NCBI RefSeq assembly: GCF_001570425.1
Contig: NZ_BCSX01000024.1
Span: forward strand, 1 to 64,000
DNA: 64,000 bases
Source of the DNA: Mycolicibacterium brisbanense
GTDB taxonomy: Bacteria; Actinomycetota; Actinomycetes; Mycobacteriales; Mycobacteriaceae
Direction: 5' to 3'
How positions within the stretch are numbered: the first letter of the stretch is position 1; every line of letters starts with the position of its first letter. The notes beneath the pieces are model-generated. The model was given only the letters and a program-made list of their open reading frames with translations. It searched no databases and was not told where the DNA came from. Shown here in pieces: positions 17,850 through 26,082 of this stretch. The translations under genes and the position numbers were made by a program.

Positions 17850-18704
17850 GTGCGGTTCGTGATGGCGCTGCTGCTGTGGGTGCTGACGACGGTGTTGCTC
17901 GCCGTCGCGGTGCCCACGGCGTGGGCCCAGAAGAACATCGTCGACAAGGCGGGCTACTCGGCGTTCGCGGCGGCCGCGGCGAAGGATCCGCAGCTGCAGC
18001 AGGCCGTGGCCGGTGAGCTCACCACGCAGGTGCGCACGTTGGCGTCCAAGAACGGCGCCGAGGTGAATGCGGCACTGATCCGCGGTGTGGCCAACGCCTA
18101 CACCGCAGGCCCGGTGTTCCCCGGCCAGTTCGCGAAGGCCAACGAGATCGCCCACACCTGGATGTTCACCAACCAGCTCTCGCGCGACGAGAACGGCTCC
18201 TGGGTCGTGGACCTGGCCCCGATGCTGGCGGATTCGTCGTTCCAGGAGACCCTGTCGCAGTTCAACGTCAAGGTGCCGCAGACGCTTACGGTGCCGATCG
18301 CGGCGACTGCCCCCGAGGCGCTGCAGCCCGGCAAGCTCCGGCCGCTGGCCGTGTGGGGGCCGTGGGTCAGTGTGGGGTCGACGATATTGGCCGGCGTGTT
18401 CGCCCTGCTGACGTTGGCTGCCGCCAAGTCGCGGGGGAAAACCCTTGCCGCGCTGGGTGTCTCAGCGCTTCTGGTCGGCGCGGCAGGCTGGGCCGGGCTG
18501 GAGGCGGGCCGGCGTTATCTCAACAACGCGCTCAACCACACCAGCGGTGACATCCGGCAGGCCGCCGATGCGATGGTCAACCACGCCATCGCGAGCCTGC
18601 ACCAATGGCTGAACCTGACCCTGGCGGTCGGTGGTGGGCTGGTGGTGTTCGGCGTGATCGTGGCCATGCTGGGCGGCCTGCGTCGTCGCCCGAGCGACCG
18701 GTAG
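17850..18704 (+). CDS. Integral membrane protein with large periplasmic loop, unknown function
   Basis: A 284-residue protein from a GTG preceded by GAGGAGG at a short distance. Predicted layout: signal/anchor helix at residues 1-26 (LLLWVLTTVLLAVAVPTAWA), an extracytoplasmic domain of ~150 residues, then three hydrophobic helices (about 170-192, 198-215 and 248-275), ending in a basic tail. The outer domain has helical, Ala/Gln-rich segments and no recognised catalytic motif. The architecture is shared with actinobacterial conserved membrane proteins of unknown role. The neighbour DUF1622 gene is convergent, 11 bp away. Confidence 0.75.
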   Translation: MRFVMALLLWVLTTVLLAVAVPTAWAQKNIVDKAGYSAFAAAAAKDPQLQQAVAGELTTQVRTLASKNGAEVNAALIRGVANAYTAGPVFPGQFAKANEIAHTWMFTNQLSRDENGSWVVDLAPMLADSSFQETLSQFNVKVPQTLTVPIAATAPEALQPGKLRPLAVWGPWVSVGSTILAGVFALLTLAAAKSRGKTLAALGVSALLVGAAGWAGLEAGRRYLNNALNHTSGDIRQAADAMVNHAIASLHQWLNLTLAVGGGLVVFGVIVAMLGGLRRRPSDR

Positions 18705-18714
18705 CCGGCCGGAC

Positions 18715-19122
18715 TCAGGCGGTGGGATCGGCCCGTCCGGATTCGCGGGCCGTGCGGGCCAGCACCTGTGGTCCCGTGGTCAGGGCCTTGCGCCACGGGG
18801 CCACCCCATCGACCTCGATCTCGATCGAGATGCTCAGCACGGTGCGGATGAGCACGATCATGCCGAGCACCGCGGCATCGGTGAGTGACGGTGTGGCAGT
18901 GACGGTTTTGACGATGTCGGCCGCGACGAGCAGTTCGAGCCCGAGCAGGATCGCCCCGCCAAGGGAATCCCGCAGCGTCTTGAATGCGCGGCTGCCGTCG
19001 CCGGTCCGCCGCCACGACCTGAGCGCCAGGATGAACGCGAACAGGAACCCGAGCACCATCGACAAGACGCCCAGCACTTCGAACGCGGTCGTTGCCCGTT
19101 CGAAGAACTCCTGTACGTGCAC
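18715..19122 (-). CDS. DUF1622 membrane protein
   Basis: A 135-residue protein with three hydrophobic helices: VLGVLSMVLGFLFAFILALR, GGAILLGLELLVAADIVKTV and AAVLGMIVLIRTVLSISIEI. The LLGLELLVAADIVKT and VLIRTVLS segments are the characteristic core of the DUF1622 family, whose function is unknown. It lies 19 bp downstream of the crotonase gene on the same strand and may be the last cistron of that transcript. Confidence 0.82.
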   Translation of the reverse strand: MHVQEFFERATTAFEVLGVLSMVLGFLFAFILALRSWRRTGDGSRAFKTLRDSLGGAILLGLELLVAADIVKTVTATPSLTDAAVLGMIVLIRTVLSISIEIEVDGVAPWRKALTTGPQVLARTARESGRADPTA

Positions 19123-19141
19123 CTCGATATCCCTTCGGCAA

Positions 19142-20041
19142 TCACGGCTCGATGACGTGCGACGGGTCGGGCCGACGCTCGGGCGGGGCCTGGCTGTAAT
19201 CGCCCCATGGGCCGTCGCGGTGCTCGACCGCGGTACGCACGCCCTGCTGTGCGGCAGTGTCGATGAACCGCAGCGCTTCTGGAGTGTTGCGCATCAACCC
19301 GTCGAGGATGCCGCCGAGGGTCTGGGTGGAGGACAATCCCATGTTCTCGTAGGCCTGGTTGACGATGAGTTTCTGAGCCTGCAACTGTGACAAGGGAATC
19401 CGGGCCAGCTTCCCGGCCACTTCGGCCACCCTGGCCTCCAGCCGCTCGAACGGCACCGATTCGTTGATCAGCTCGACCGCGGCGGCTTCCTTGCCCGTCA
19501 ACGGTTCGCCGGTCAGCGAATGCCATTTCACCTTGGCCAGGCTCAGGCGGTAGAGCCACATCCCGGTCAGGTAGGCACCCCACATCCGCGCGTACGGCGT
19601 GCCGATGACGGCATCGTCGCTGGCGATCACGATGTCGGCGCACAACGCATAATCGCTGGCGCCGCCCACGCACCAGCCGTGCACCTGGGCGATCACCGGT
19701 TTGGACGCTCGCCAGATGGCCATGAATTTCTGGGTCGGTCCGGTTTCCCGTGCGCTGACCATCGCGAAATCCTTGCCGGGATCCCAACGGCCATCGGTGT
19801 TCATCGCCTCGCCCCAGTGCTGGAACCCGCCGCCGAAGTCGTAGCCGCCGGAGAACGCCCGGCCCGCACCGCGCAGCACGATCACCTTGATGTCCGGGTC
19901 GCGTTCGGCCAGCCCGATGGCCTGCTCGATCTCGTCGGGCATGGGCGGGACGATCGTGTTGAGCTGCTCGGGCCGGTTCAGAGTGATGGTCGCGACGGGT
20001 GCAGCCGTGCGGTACAGGAGGGTTTCGAACTCGTGGGCCAT
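19142..20041 (-). CDS. Enoyl-CoA hydratase/isomerase family (EchA2-like)
   Basis: A 299-residue crotonase-fold protein starting MAHEFETLLY at 20041 (an in-frame start ten codons upstream is possible). The oxyanion-hole region is LRGAGRAFSGGYDFGGG; the second half of the site is VHGWCVGGASDYALCADIVI. In typical hydratases Glu residues follow the Gly-Gly turn; here the positions appear as Ala/Ser-Asp, so activity other than simple hydration is possible. Length and position just before the region corresponding to Rv0457c suggest an EchA2 (Rv0456c) orthologue; this is from remembered gene order and was not checked by alignment. Confidence 0.82.
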   Translation of the reverse strand: MAHEFETLLYRTAAPVATITLNRPEQLNTIVPPMPDEIEQAIGLAERDPDIKVIVLRGAGRAFSGGYDFGGGFQHWGEAMNTDGRWDPGKDFAMVSARETGPTQKFMAIWRASKPVIAQVHGWCVGGASDYALCADIVIASDDAVIGTPYARMWGAYLTGMWLYRLSLAKVKWHSLTGEPLTGKEAAAVELINESVPFERLEARVAEVAGKLARIPLSQLQAQKLIVNQAYENMGLSSTQTLGGILDGLMRNTPEALRFIDTAAQQGVRTAVEHRDGPWGDYSQAPPERRPDPSHVIEP

Positions 20042-20072
20042 CCCAGCAGTCGAGTCAGCTTCGGCGCGCAAG

Positions 20073-20273
20073 TCAAGAGTCTCTGGTGGTCGACTCGGTG
20101 ATGGCCAACGCGATCAGGACATCGGCCGCCGTGATGAACAAGCCCGCCCAGTACATCCATTTGAGCGTGGGGTCCGGCTGCGCGGAGAAGAAGATGACGA
20201 GAAAGATCGGCCCGACGATGCCGAAGACGAACGTCATCCCTTGGATGAGGAGGTAGCGCTGCAGGGTCTCCAT
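20073..20273 (-). CDS. Small two-helix membrane protein
   Basis: A 66-residue protein with two hydrophobic segments, GMTFVFGIVGPIFLVIFFSA and YWAGLFITAADVLIALAIT, and short polar ends (METLQRYLL, ESTTRDS). It follows the amino-acid permease gene after 28 bp on the same strand and may be an accessory subunit of the transporter or simply a co-transcribed small membrane protein. No family recognised. Confidence 0.6.
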   Translation of the reverse strand: METLQRYLLIQGMTFVFGIVGPIFLVIFFSAQPDPTLKWMYWAGLFITAADVLIALAITESTTRDS

Positions 20274-20301
20274 CGACTGTGAGCATATGCGTTCGCAGCC
20301 G

Positions 20302-21759
20302 TCAGAGAGCGGTCGATGCCCGGTCCTCGGCGTGCACGTTGAACTTCTCCAGATCGGTCGTCAGGCCGTTGTACACCGAAGGCTTCGAGCTCTTCAGATA
20401 TGCCCCGTAGCCGATGCCGCCGACGATCGCGAAGATCAGCAGCAATGGCATGAGCCGGATCACCAGTGCGTCCGACCCCGCGACGATGTCGAAGTTCACC
20501 ACCGCGAGGATCGAAATCGCCAGCAGCCCCAGGAATCCGATGCCGGGCGCGATCAAGGTGCTCCACAGCCGGGGGTCATGGGCGCGGCGGAAATACACGA
20601 TGATCGACAACGCAGCCAGCGCTTGCAGCACGATGACGCTCAGGGTGCCGAAGCCCAGCATGCTGGGCACCAGCGAGGTGATCGGATCCAGGCCTGCGAC
20701 GGCGAACAGTCCGGCGACCACCGCGGCGAAGGTCGCCTGCACGATGCCGGCAACCTGCGGCGCGCCGCCGGATCGGGTGTGCGCCAGGATGGTCGGCAAC
20801 ACCTTCGCCCGGCCCAGCGCGTACAGATAGCGCGTCGCCGAGTTGTGGAAGGCGAGCATCGCCGCGAACAGGCTGACCAGGAGCAGCACCATCATGACGT
20901 CGGTGAGGGCAGTGCCCAGGTACTTCTGCGCCAGGCTGAAGATGAGGTCGCCGGTGGGAAGGTGCTCGACGGCGGTCTGCTGTGCCTGCGCGACGCCCGT
21001 CGCGCTGACCACGGCCCAGGTCGTGACGCCGAGGATGACCCCGATGCTGGTGATCGCGATGTAGGTGGCCCGCGGGATGGTGCGCAGCGGGTTGCGGGCT
21101 TCCTCGCTGAACAGCGCCGTCGCCTCGAAGCCCAGATATCCGGTCGCCGCCAGGAGCAGGCCGATGGGCAGGGAACCGGACACCACGGTGCTGGGGCTGA
21201 ACGCCGACGCGTCGTAGCCGGTCTGCACCAGCACCGAGATGTCGAACACCACCAGGATCGTGGTCTCGAGAACCAGGGACACTCCGAGCACCCGAGAGCT
21301 GAAATCGACTCCGCGGCGGGCCATCACGAACGACACGACGATCGAAGCCAGGCCCCAGGCATACCAGTGCAGGTTGAACCCGGTGAGGTCCGAGATCACC
21401 AACTGCATGAAGAAGCCGCTGGTGCCGATGGTGCCGACCACGAAGAAGTTGTAGCCCAGCGTGGCGATGAAGCCCGCGATGAGACCGCCGGTGCGGCCAA
21501 GACCTTTGACCACGAAGGCGTAGAACCCGCCGGCATTGACCAACTGCTTGGACATTTGTGCGTAGCCGACGGCGAAGAGCAGCAACACAATTGCGACGAT
21601 GAAGAACGATGCGGGCGCGCCGCCGCCGTTGCCGAGCGCGATAACCAGCGACGCCACCACGACGATGCCGGTCAACGGAGCCACCGCGGCCAGGACCAGG
21701 AATACGATGCCGGCCACGCCGAGGGCATTGCGGCGTAACTCGGTGTTGATCTCGCTCAT
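20302..21759 (-). CDS. APC-superfamily amino acid/amine permease
   Basis: A 485-residue transporter with about twelve membrane helices, starting at the ATG at 21759 (AAGGAT 7 bp upstream). The first helix contains the unwound substrate-binding stretch in VLAAVAPLTGIVVVASLVIA; the GFEATALFSEEARNPLRTIPRA segment between helices 6 and 7 is the APC consensus. Such permeases import amino acids or amines by proton symport. It is the last large gene of a leftward run beginning at 28384, so it probably imports the substrate of the catabolic cluster. The C-terminal tail is hydrophilic (residues ~455-485). Confidence 0.9.
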   Translation of the reverse strand: MSEINTELRRNALGVAGIVFLVLAAVAPLTGIVVVASLVIALGNGGGAPASFFIVAIVLLLFAVGYAQMSKQLVNAGGFYAFVVKGLGRTGGLIAGFIATLGYNFFVVGTIGTSGFFMQLVISDLTGFNLHWYAWGLASIVVSFVMARRGVDFSSRVLGVSLVLETTILVVFDISVLVQTGYDASAFSPSTVVSGSLPIGLLLAATGYLGFEATALFSEEARNPLRTIPRATYIAITSIGVILGVTTWAVVSATGVAQAQQTAVEHLPTGDLIFSLAQKYLGTALTDVMMVLLLVSLFAAMLAFHNSATRYLYALGRAKVLPTILAHTRSGGAPQVAGIVQATFAAVVAGLFAVAGLDPITSLVPSMLGFGTLSVIVLQALAALSIIVYFRRAHDPRLWSTLIAPGIGFLGLLAISILAVVNFDIVAGSDALVIRLMPLLLIFAIVGGIGYGAYLKSSKPSVYNGLTTDLEKFNVHAEDRASTAL

Positions 21760-21785
21760 GGCGGATCCTTTCGAAAGGGGTTGAT

Positions 21786-22583
21786 TCAGAGCCTGATTGA
21801 CACTCGGGTATCGAGTGCGAGCGTTCCGGGGTCGACGACGCACGAACCGCCGTCGACGGGCAGTACCGCGCCGTTGACATACGACGCGGCGTCCGACAGC
21901 AACCAGCACACCGCGCCGGCCACTTCGTCGGCCGAGGCGGCACGGCGTTGCGGCACCATGGCCGTCGCGAGCCGGTAGGCCTCGGCGGCCGAGATCCCCC
22001 TGGTTTCCCTCAATTCCGCCATTTCCATGTCGGCCATCTCGGTGGCCGTCCAGCCGGGGCACACCACGTTGGCCCGCAACCCGTCAGGACCGTGATCGAC
22101 GGCCAGCGACTGGGTCAGCAGGATCAGCCCGGCCTTGCTCGCCGAATACGCGGCCATCGCCTCGCTGGCGCGCAGCGCGGCCACCGAAGACACCGCGACC
22201 ACCGCGCTGCGGGCGGCCAGCAGATGCGGCAGTGCCGCGCGGACGAGCAGGAACGGCCCGGTCAGGTTGACCTGCAGGGTGTCCTGCCAATCCTCCACCG
22301 ACAGCTCGTCGACCCGGCCGACCCGGATGATGCCGTGGTTGAGCACCAGCCCGTCCAGGCGTCCGAACGCCGCCAGCGTCTGTTCGACGACAGCGCCCAC
22401 CCCCGCGGGAGCGCTGACATCGGCGACGACCGGCAGTGCGCCGGTCTGTTCGGCCACGCGCCGCAGCGGTTCTGCGCGCCGTCCGCAGATCACCACCTGA
22501 TCGCCCGCCGCGGCGAGCTGACCGGCCACCGCCGCACCGATTCCGGTGCCGCCGCCGGTGACGAGGACGACGCGGCCGCTCAT
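21786..22583 (-). CDS. Short-chain dehydrogenase/reductase
   Basis: A 265-residue classical SDR: VVLVTGGGTGIGAAVAGQ for NAD(P), LVLNHGIIRVG in place of the usual NNAG, a catalytic Ser in VAVSSVAALR, and YSASKAGLI for Tyr/Lys. The C-terminal VNGAVLPVDGGSCV is typical. The N-N-A-G motif is altered to L-N-H-G, but the core catalytic set is intact. Its start overlaps the stop of the amidotransferase gene (TGATG), so it is a coupled member of the catabolic operon and probably oxidises or reduces a pathway intermediate. Confidence 0.88.
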   Translation of the reverse strand: MSGRVVLVTGGGTGIGAAVAGQLAAAGDQVVICGRRAEPLRRVAEQTGALPVVADVSAPAGVGAVVEQTLAAFGRLDGLVLNHGIIRVGRVDELSVEDWQDTLQVNLTGPFLLVRAALPHLLAARSAVVAVSSVAALRASEAMAAYSASKAGLILLTQSLAVDHGPDGLRANVVCPGWTATEMADMEMAELRETRGISAAEAYRLATAMVPQRRAASADEVAGAVCWLLSDAASYVNGAVLPVDGGSCVVDPGTLALDTRVSIRL

Positions 22584-23299
22584 CACCGCGCACCGAGGGG
22601 GTCGGCGACCGCGACGCGATCGAGGAAGCTGTCCACCAGGCGGCGGGCGCGCACGGCGGCGTCGGCCTCGGCGGCTTCGGTCTGAGCGAGCAGGACCCCG
22701 GGATCCAGGCCCGCCGCCACCGCCTCGCGGTCCCCGCCGAATTCCAGCCAGCCTTTCAGTGCTGCGGTGTCGATCTCCGGATGGAATTGCAGGGCAAGGT
22801 TGCGCCGTAACCTGAAAGCCTGTGGGGCGGCGCCGTTTCGGGCCAGCTCCACCGCATCGGGCGGGGTTAGCCAGCGGTCGTAATGCCATTGGAACCACGG
22901 CCCTGCCAGCCAGGGTTCCTCGGAATGCACGGGCCGCCAGCCGATTTCAGGAAAAGGTGACTTGTGCACCAGGCCGCCGTGCGCAGTGGCCAGCAGCTGA
23001 CCGCCGAAACAGATGCCGAGTACCGGTACCCCGGAGTGGTCGGCCCGCCGCATCAGTTCCAGTTCGGGGCCCACCCAGCCGGCCACCTCCGGGGCGTACG
23101 CCGACCACGGTGCACCCAACACCAGCACCGCGTCGTAACCGGCCGGGTCGGGGAAGTCGAATTCGACGCCGGGATCGTGGAACCGCTCGGCGGGAACCAC
23201 GACACGCTCGTCGATGTCGTAGCCGCGCACCACGAACTGGTGGGCGACGGCGCCGGCCGGCGACACGTGATCGTGCGCGATCTGCAGCAGCCGTGGCAT
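22583..23299 (-). CDS. Class I glutamine amidotransferase-fold protein
   Basis: A 238-residue protein with the nucleophile elbow LGICFGGQLLA (Cys near residue 96) and the His-Glu of the triad in LQFHPEID near residue 171. There is no synthetase domain. In the gene clusters for aniline degradation a protein of this fold works beside a glutamine-synthetase-like enzyme that glutamylates the amine; here a GS-like gene lies 9 kb away in the same regulon. It could hydrolyse a gamma-glutamyl intermediate, but that is inference. Both ends overlap neighbours by the TGATG pattern. Confidence 0.83.
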   Translation of the reverse strand: MPRLLQIAHDHVSPAGAVAHQFVVRGYDIDERVVVPAERFHDPGVEFDFPDPAGYDAVLVLGAPWSAYAPEVAGWVGPELELMRRADHSGVPVLGICFGGQLLATAHGGLVHKSPFPEIGWRPVHSEEPWLAGPWFQWHYDRWLTPPDAVELARNGAAPQAFRLRRNLALQFHPEIDTAALKGWLEFGGDREAVAAGLDPGVLLAQTEAAEADAAVRARRLVDSFLDRVAVADPLGAR

Positions 23300-24237
23300 C
23301 AGTGCACCGCCATCGACTCGGCGCGGCGCATCACGTCGGCGCAGAATGCGGGTAGTTCACCGGCGTCGTCGATGAACATCGACGGCTTCACGCAGATGGT
23401 GGTGAATCCTTTCTCCAGCTGCTCGGGTACGGAGGCCATGGCCTTGCCGATGTCGGCACAGGAGTGGTCGTCGGGGAAGTCCACCCGGACGCCGCCGATC
23501 ATCTCGAGGTCGGCCATCGCGCGTCCGGCGGCGGTCATCGCTTCCCCGATCGCCCTCATGTCCTCGGCGCTCGGCGCGCCGAGCGGATGGAAGCCGTGGC
23601 CGTAGCGGACCAGGCGCTCGACCACCTTGCCGTGTGCGGTCTGGCCGCCGAACCACATGCGTGGGCCGTCCGGTCGAAAAGCCTTGGGCTCCAGATAGAT
23701 GTCGTCGAAGGAGAAGTACCGGCCGTGGTAGCTCGCCGGTGAGTTGCCGAACACCAGATCCATCACCGCGAGCTGCTCGTCGAGGATGCGGCCGCGTTCG
23801 GCGAACGGCACGCCCATCGCGGCATACTCGTCACGGCTCCAGCTGACGCTCGGCTGCACCACCAACCGGCCCTCGGACAGCAGGTCCAGCGTGCCGAGTT
23901 CACGGGCGAGCAACAGTGGGTGCCGCAACGGGGCCAGCACGGCCGCCGCGACCAGGCGGATCCGGCTGGTCACCGAGGCCATCGCCGACAACAACATCAG
24001 CGAGTTCGGCCACGGCGTGAACGGATCCTGGTTGCCCGGCAACGCATATGCGCGCGGGTTGGCCATCACGCCCTTGTCGCTGGCGTCCGGTCCGAGCACG
24101 ATGTGCTCGGAGATCATCACCGAGTCGAACCCGGCATCCTCGGCGATCCGCGCCCACCGGACGAGGTCGCCGAGATCGCGACCGGCGGTGAGGGTCCAGT
24201 TCTCGCTGAGGATCAGCAGCATCCTGGGGGTGGTCAC
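23299..24237 (-). CDS. LLM-class flavin/F420-dependent oxidoreductase
   Basis: A 312-residue TIM-barrel protein if it starts at the GTG at 24237; an ATG at 24222 would drop five residues. Diagnostic segments are AEDAGFDSVMISEHIVLGPD, LLSEGRLVVQPSVSWSRDEY and GPRMWFGGQTAHGKVVERL. It belongs to the bacterial luciferase-like superfamily and could be a monooxygenase or an F420-linked dehydrogenase. Only 4 bp separate it from the upstream FAH-family gene and it overlaps the amidotransferase start, so it is an integral part of the operon rather than a chance neighbour. Confidence 0.85.
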   Translation of the reverse strand: MTTPRMLLILSENWTLTAGRDLGDLVRWARIAEDAGFDSVMISEHIVLGPDASDKGVMANPRAYALPGNQDPFTPWPNSLMLLSAMASVTSRIRLVAAAVLAPLRHPLLLARELGTLDLLSEGRLVVQPSVSWSRDEYAAMGVPFAERGRILDEQLAVMDLVFGNSPASYHGRYFSFDDIYLEPKAFRPDGPRMWFGGQTAHGKVVERLVRYGHGFHPLGAPSAEDMRAIGEAMTAAGRAMADLEMIGGVRVDFPDDHSCADIGKAMASVPEQLEKGFTTICVKPSMFIDDAGELPAFCADVMRRAESMAVH

Positions 24238-24241
24238 GGGA

Positions 24242-25105
24242 TCAGAAGGTGTTCGACAGGTCGGGTTTGCGGATGCCGCGGAATTCCCAGTCGCCGCCCT
24301 GGGCGGTGGAGAGCACCTCTTCGCTCTCGGTGGGCTGGGCACCCACATCGGCGCGAATGGCGGTGGGGCCCTCCACGATATGGTTGCGCAGCACGCCGAG
24401 TCCTTCCACTTCGACCTCCACCACATCGCCCGGATAGACGGTTCGGGAGATCGCCGGGGTGCCCGAGAGCAGGACGTCCCCGGGCTGCAGGGTGATGGTG
24501 CGGGCGATGTCGGCGACGAGATAGTGCATGTCCCACTCCATCTCGTCGGTGTTGCCGTCCTGGCGGACCTCGCCGTTGACGATGGTGCGGATCCGCTTGT
24601 CGTGGAAGTCCCAGCCTTCGACGATGCCGGGGCCCAGCGGGCACAGCGTGTCGGCGCCTTTGACCCGCAACATCGAGCCGGAGTCGGTGTCGCGGAAGTC
24701 GTGCAGGCCATAGTCATTGGCGACGGTGTAGCCGCGGATGTAATCGCCGGCCTCGGCGGGGGAGATGTTGCGCGCGGTGCGCCCGATGACGATGCCGACC
24801 TCGCCTTCGTAGTTGAGCCACTTGCAGCCCTGCGGACGGACCACCGCCGACCCGTGCGCGTTGAGCGAGGACACCGGTTTGTGGAAGTACGTCGGGGCGG
24901 GCGGCAGCTTGGTCAGCAGTTCCTTGACCCGCGAGATGTAGTTGAGGTGTACGCAGATGATTTTCGTCGGGGTGACCGGCGGCAGGTGGTGGGCGTCGTC
25001 GGCGGCGACGGTTCGGCCGTCCCCGGCGATCAGGGTGTCACCGTCACGGATGACGTCGACAATGTTGCCGTCCAACAGAATTCGGCGGTACTCACGCACT
25101 GTCAT
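24242..25105 (-). CDS. Fumarylacetoacetate hydrolase family, HpaG-like isomerase/decarboxylase
   Basis: A 287-residue FAH-fold protein. Metal ligands are expected in LNYEGEVGIVIGR (two Glu) and NDYGLHDFRDTD (Asp); GDVLLSGTPAISRTVYPGDV is the family's C-terminal signature. In the homoprotocatechuate pathway HpaG-type proteins decarboxylate and isomerise the ring-cleavage acid; other members act as hydratases or acylpyruvases. The adjacent extradiol dioxygenase and HpaE-like dehydrogenase support the meta-cleavage role. It lies 23 bp after the dioxygenase gene. Confidence 0.85.
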   Translation of the reverse strand: MTVREYRRILLDGNIVDVIRDGDTLIAGDGRTVAADDAHHLPPVTPTKIICVHLNYISRVKELLTKLPPAPTYFHKPVSSLNAHGSAVVRPQGCKWLNYEGEVGIVIGRTARNISPAEAGDYIRGYTVANDYGLHDFRDTDSGSMLRVKGADTLCPLGPGIVEGWDFHDKRIRTIVNGEVRQDGNTDEMEWDMHYLVADIARTITLQPGDVLLSGTPAISRTVYPGDVVEVEVEGLGVLRNHIVEGPTAIRADVGAQPTESEEVLSTAQGGDWEFRGIRKPDLSNTF

Positions 25106-25128
25106 GAAATGCTCCTGGGATGGTGGGG

Positions 25129-26082
25129 TCAGCCGGCGGCGGGCAGGTCGGGACCCGAGGTCTGACGGACATAGTCGGGATCAGTCGGGGTGGCTCGCGA
25201 CGGCGGGAAACCCCCTGCGGGGCGGTCGAACCAGTAGTGCACCTGGCCGGTGCCGACGGAGTTCTCGTACTCGCCGTAGCGCCGCCCTGTCGCGGTGCAG
25301 TCGCCCTCGCCCAGCGCGCCGATCATCATCAGGTAGTGGCCGAAGCGCGCCTCGGGCTTGTACCGGTAGAAATCGGTCATGGTGTCGAGCACGCGGGCGT
25401 GATCGCCCGCCTCGAACCAGGCCATCCGCTCGGCGTCGGCAGCGGCGGCCTCGGGGGAGAAGATGTGCTCGGCGCCTGCGGCCTCGTGGTCCCGCAGCTT
25501 GCGCAGCGGCCAAAAGGTGTGTGACAGCGCGCCCGAGGCGATCAGCAGCACCTTGCGGTCGGACTCGGCGATGGCAGCGCCCAGCGCACGGCCCAGCCGC
25601 AGATTGTCCTCGGTGTCGGCGGTCTGGCACACGCCGATGGAGATCCAGCGCTTGTCTGGCAGTCCCTTGCCGAGGAACTCCCACACGTTGGTGGTGGCGT
25701 AGAAGATCGGCAACGAATCGTCGTCGATCGGGGTGATCCAGGTGCTGTGCGCGGTTGCCTTGCTCGCGATGAGGTGCGCCAGTTCAGGGTCGCCGGGGAT
25801 GTCGTAGGGACGCTGCGTCATGCCGCGCGGCAGTTCCTCGGACGTGAACAGCCCGGTCCGGCGGTCGTGCGCGGTGACGACGAACTCGACGGTGGTGGCC
25901 CAGTGCGAGTCGAGCACCACGACGGTGTCGTAGTCGATGACGTCGAAGACCTCGCGGCGCAACTGCTGCAGGCCCGAGACCAGCGTGGTGTCCTCACCGT
26001 TGTTGAGTTCGCGCCGGATCTTCTCGGGTAGCACGATGGTCGGAACGTGCGCGATGAGTCCGGCGCCGACGATTTCGCCCAT
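25129..26082 (-). CDS. Class III extradiol ring-cleavage dioxygenase (LigB/HpaD-like)
   Basis: A 317-residue protein from the ATG at 26082, which overlaps the preceding stop (TGATG). The LigB fold ligands appear in GAGLIAHVPTIVLP (His near residue 10) and VVLDSHWATTVEFVV (His near 59); further catalytic His residues are in GALSHTFWPL. The family cleaves catechol-type rings next to the hydroxyl pair using non-haem Fe(II). The order HpaE-HpaD-HpaG seen here is that of the homoprotocatechuate (3,4-dihydroxyphenylacetate) pathway, so this is the best guess of substrate, but a substituted catechol or aminophenol is also possible. Confidence 0.83.
   Translation of the reverse strand: MGEIVGAGLIAHVPTIVLPEKIRRELNNGEDTTLVSGLQQLRREVFDVIDYDTVVVLDSHWATTVEFVVTAHDRRTGLFTSEELPRGMTQRPYDIPGDPELAHLIASKATAHSTWITPIDDDSLPIFYATTNVWEFLGKGLPDKRWISIGVCQTADTEDNLRLGRALGAAIAESDRKVLLIASGALSHTFWPLRKLRDHEAAGAEHIFSPEAAAADAERMAWFEAGDHARVLDTMTDFYRYKPEARFGHYLMMIGALGEGDCTATGRRYGEYENSVGTGQVHYWFDRPAGGFPPSRATPTDPDYVRQTSGPDLPAAG

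Noticed and set aside
20287..21738. A 483-codon plus-strand frame opposite the permease gene
   Set aside because: It is rich in Gln/His/Arg/Asp with no domain and mirrors the membrane-protein codons of the opposite strand.
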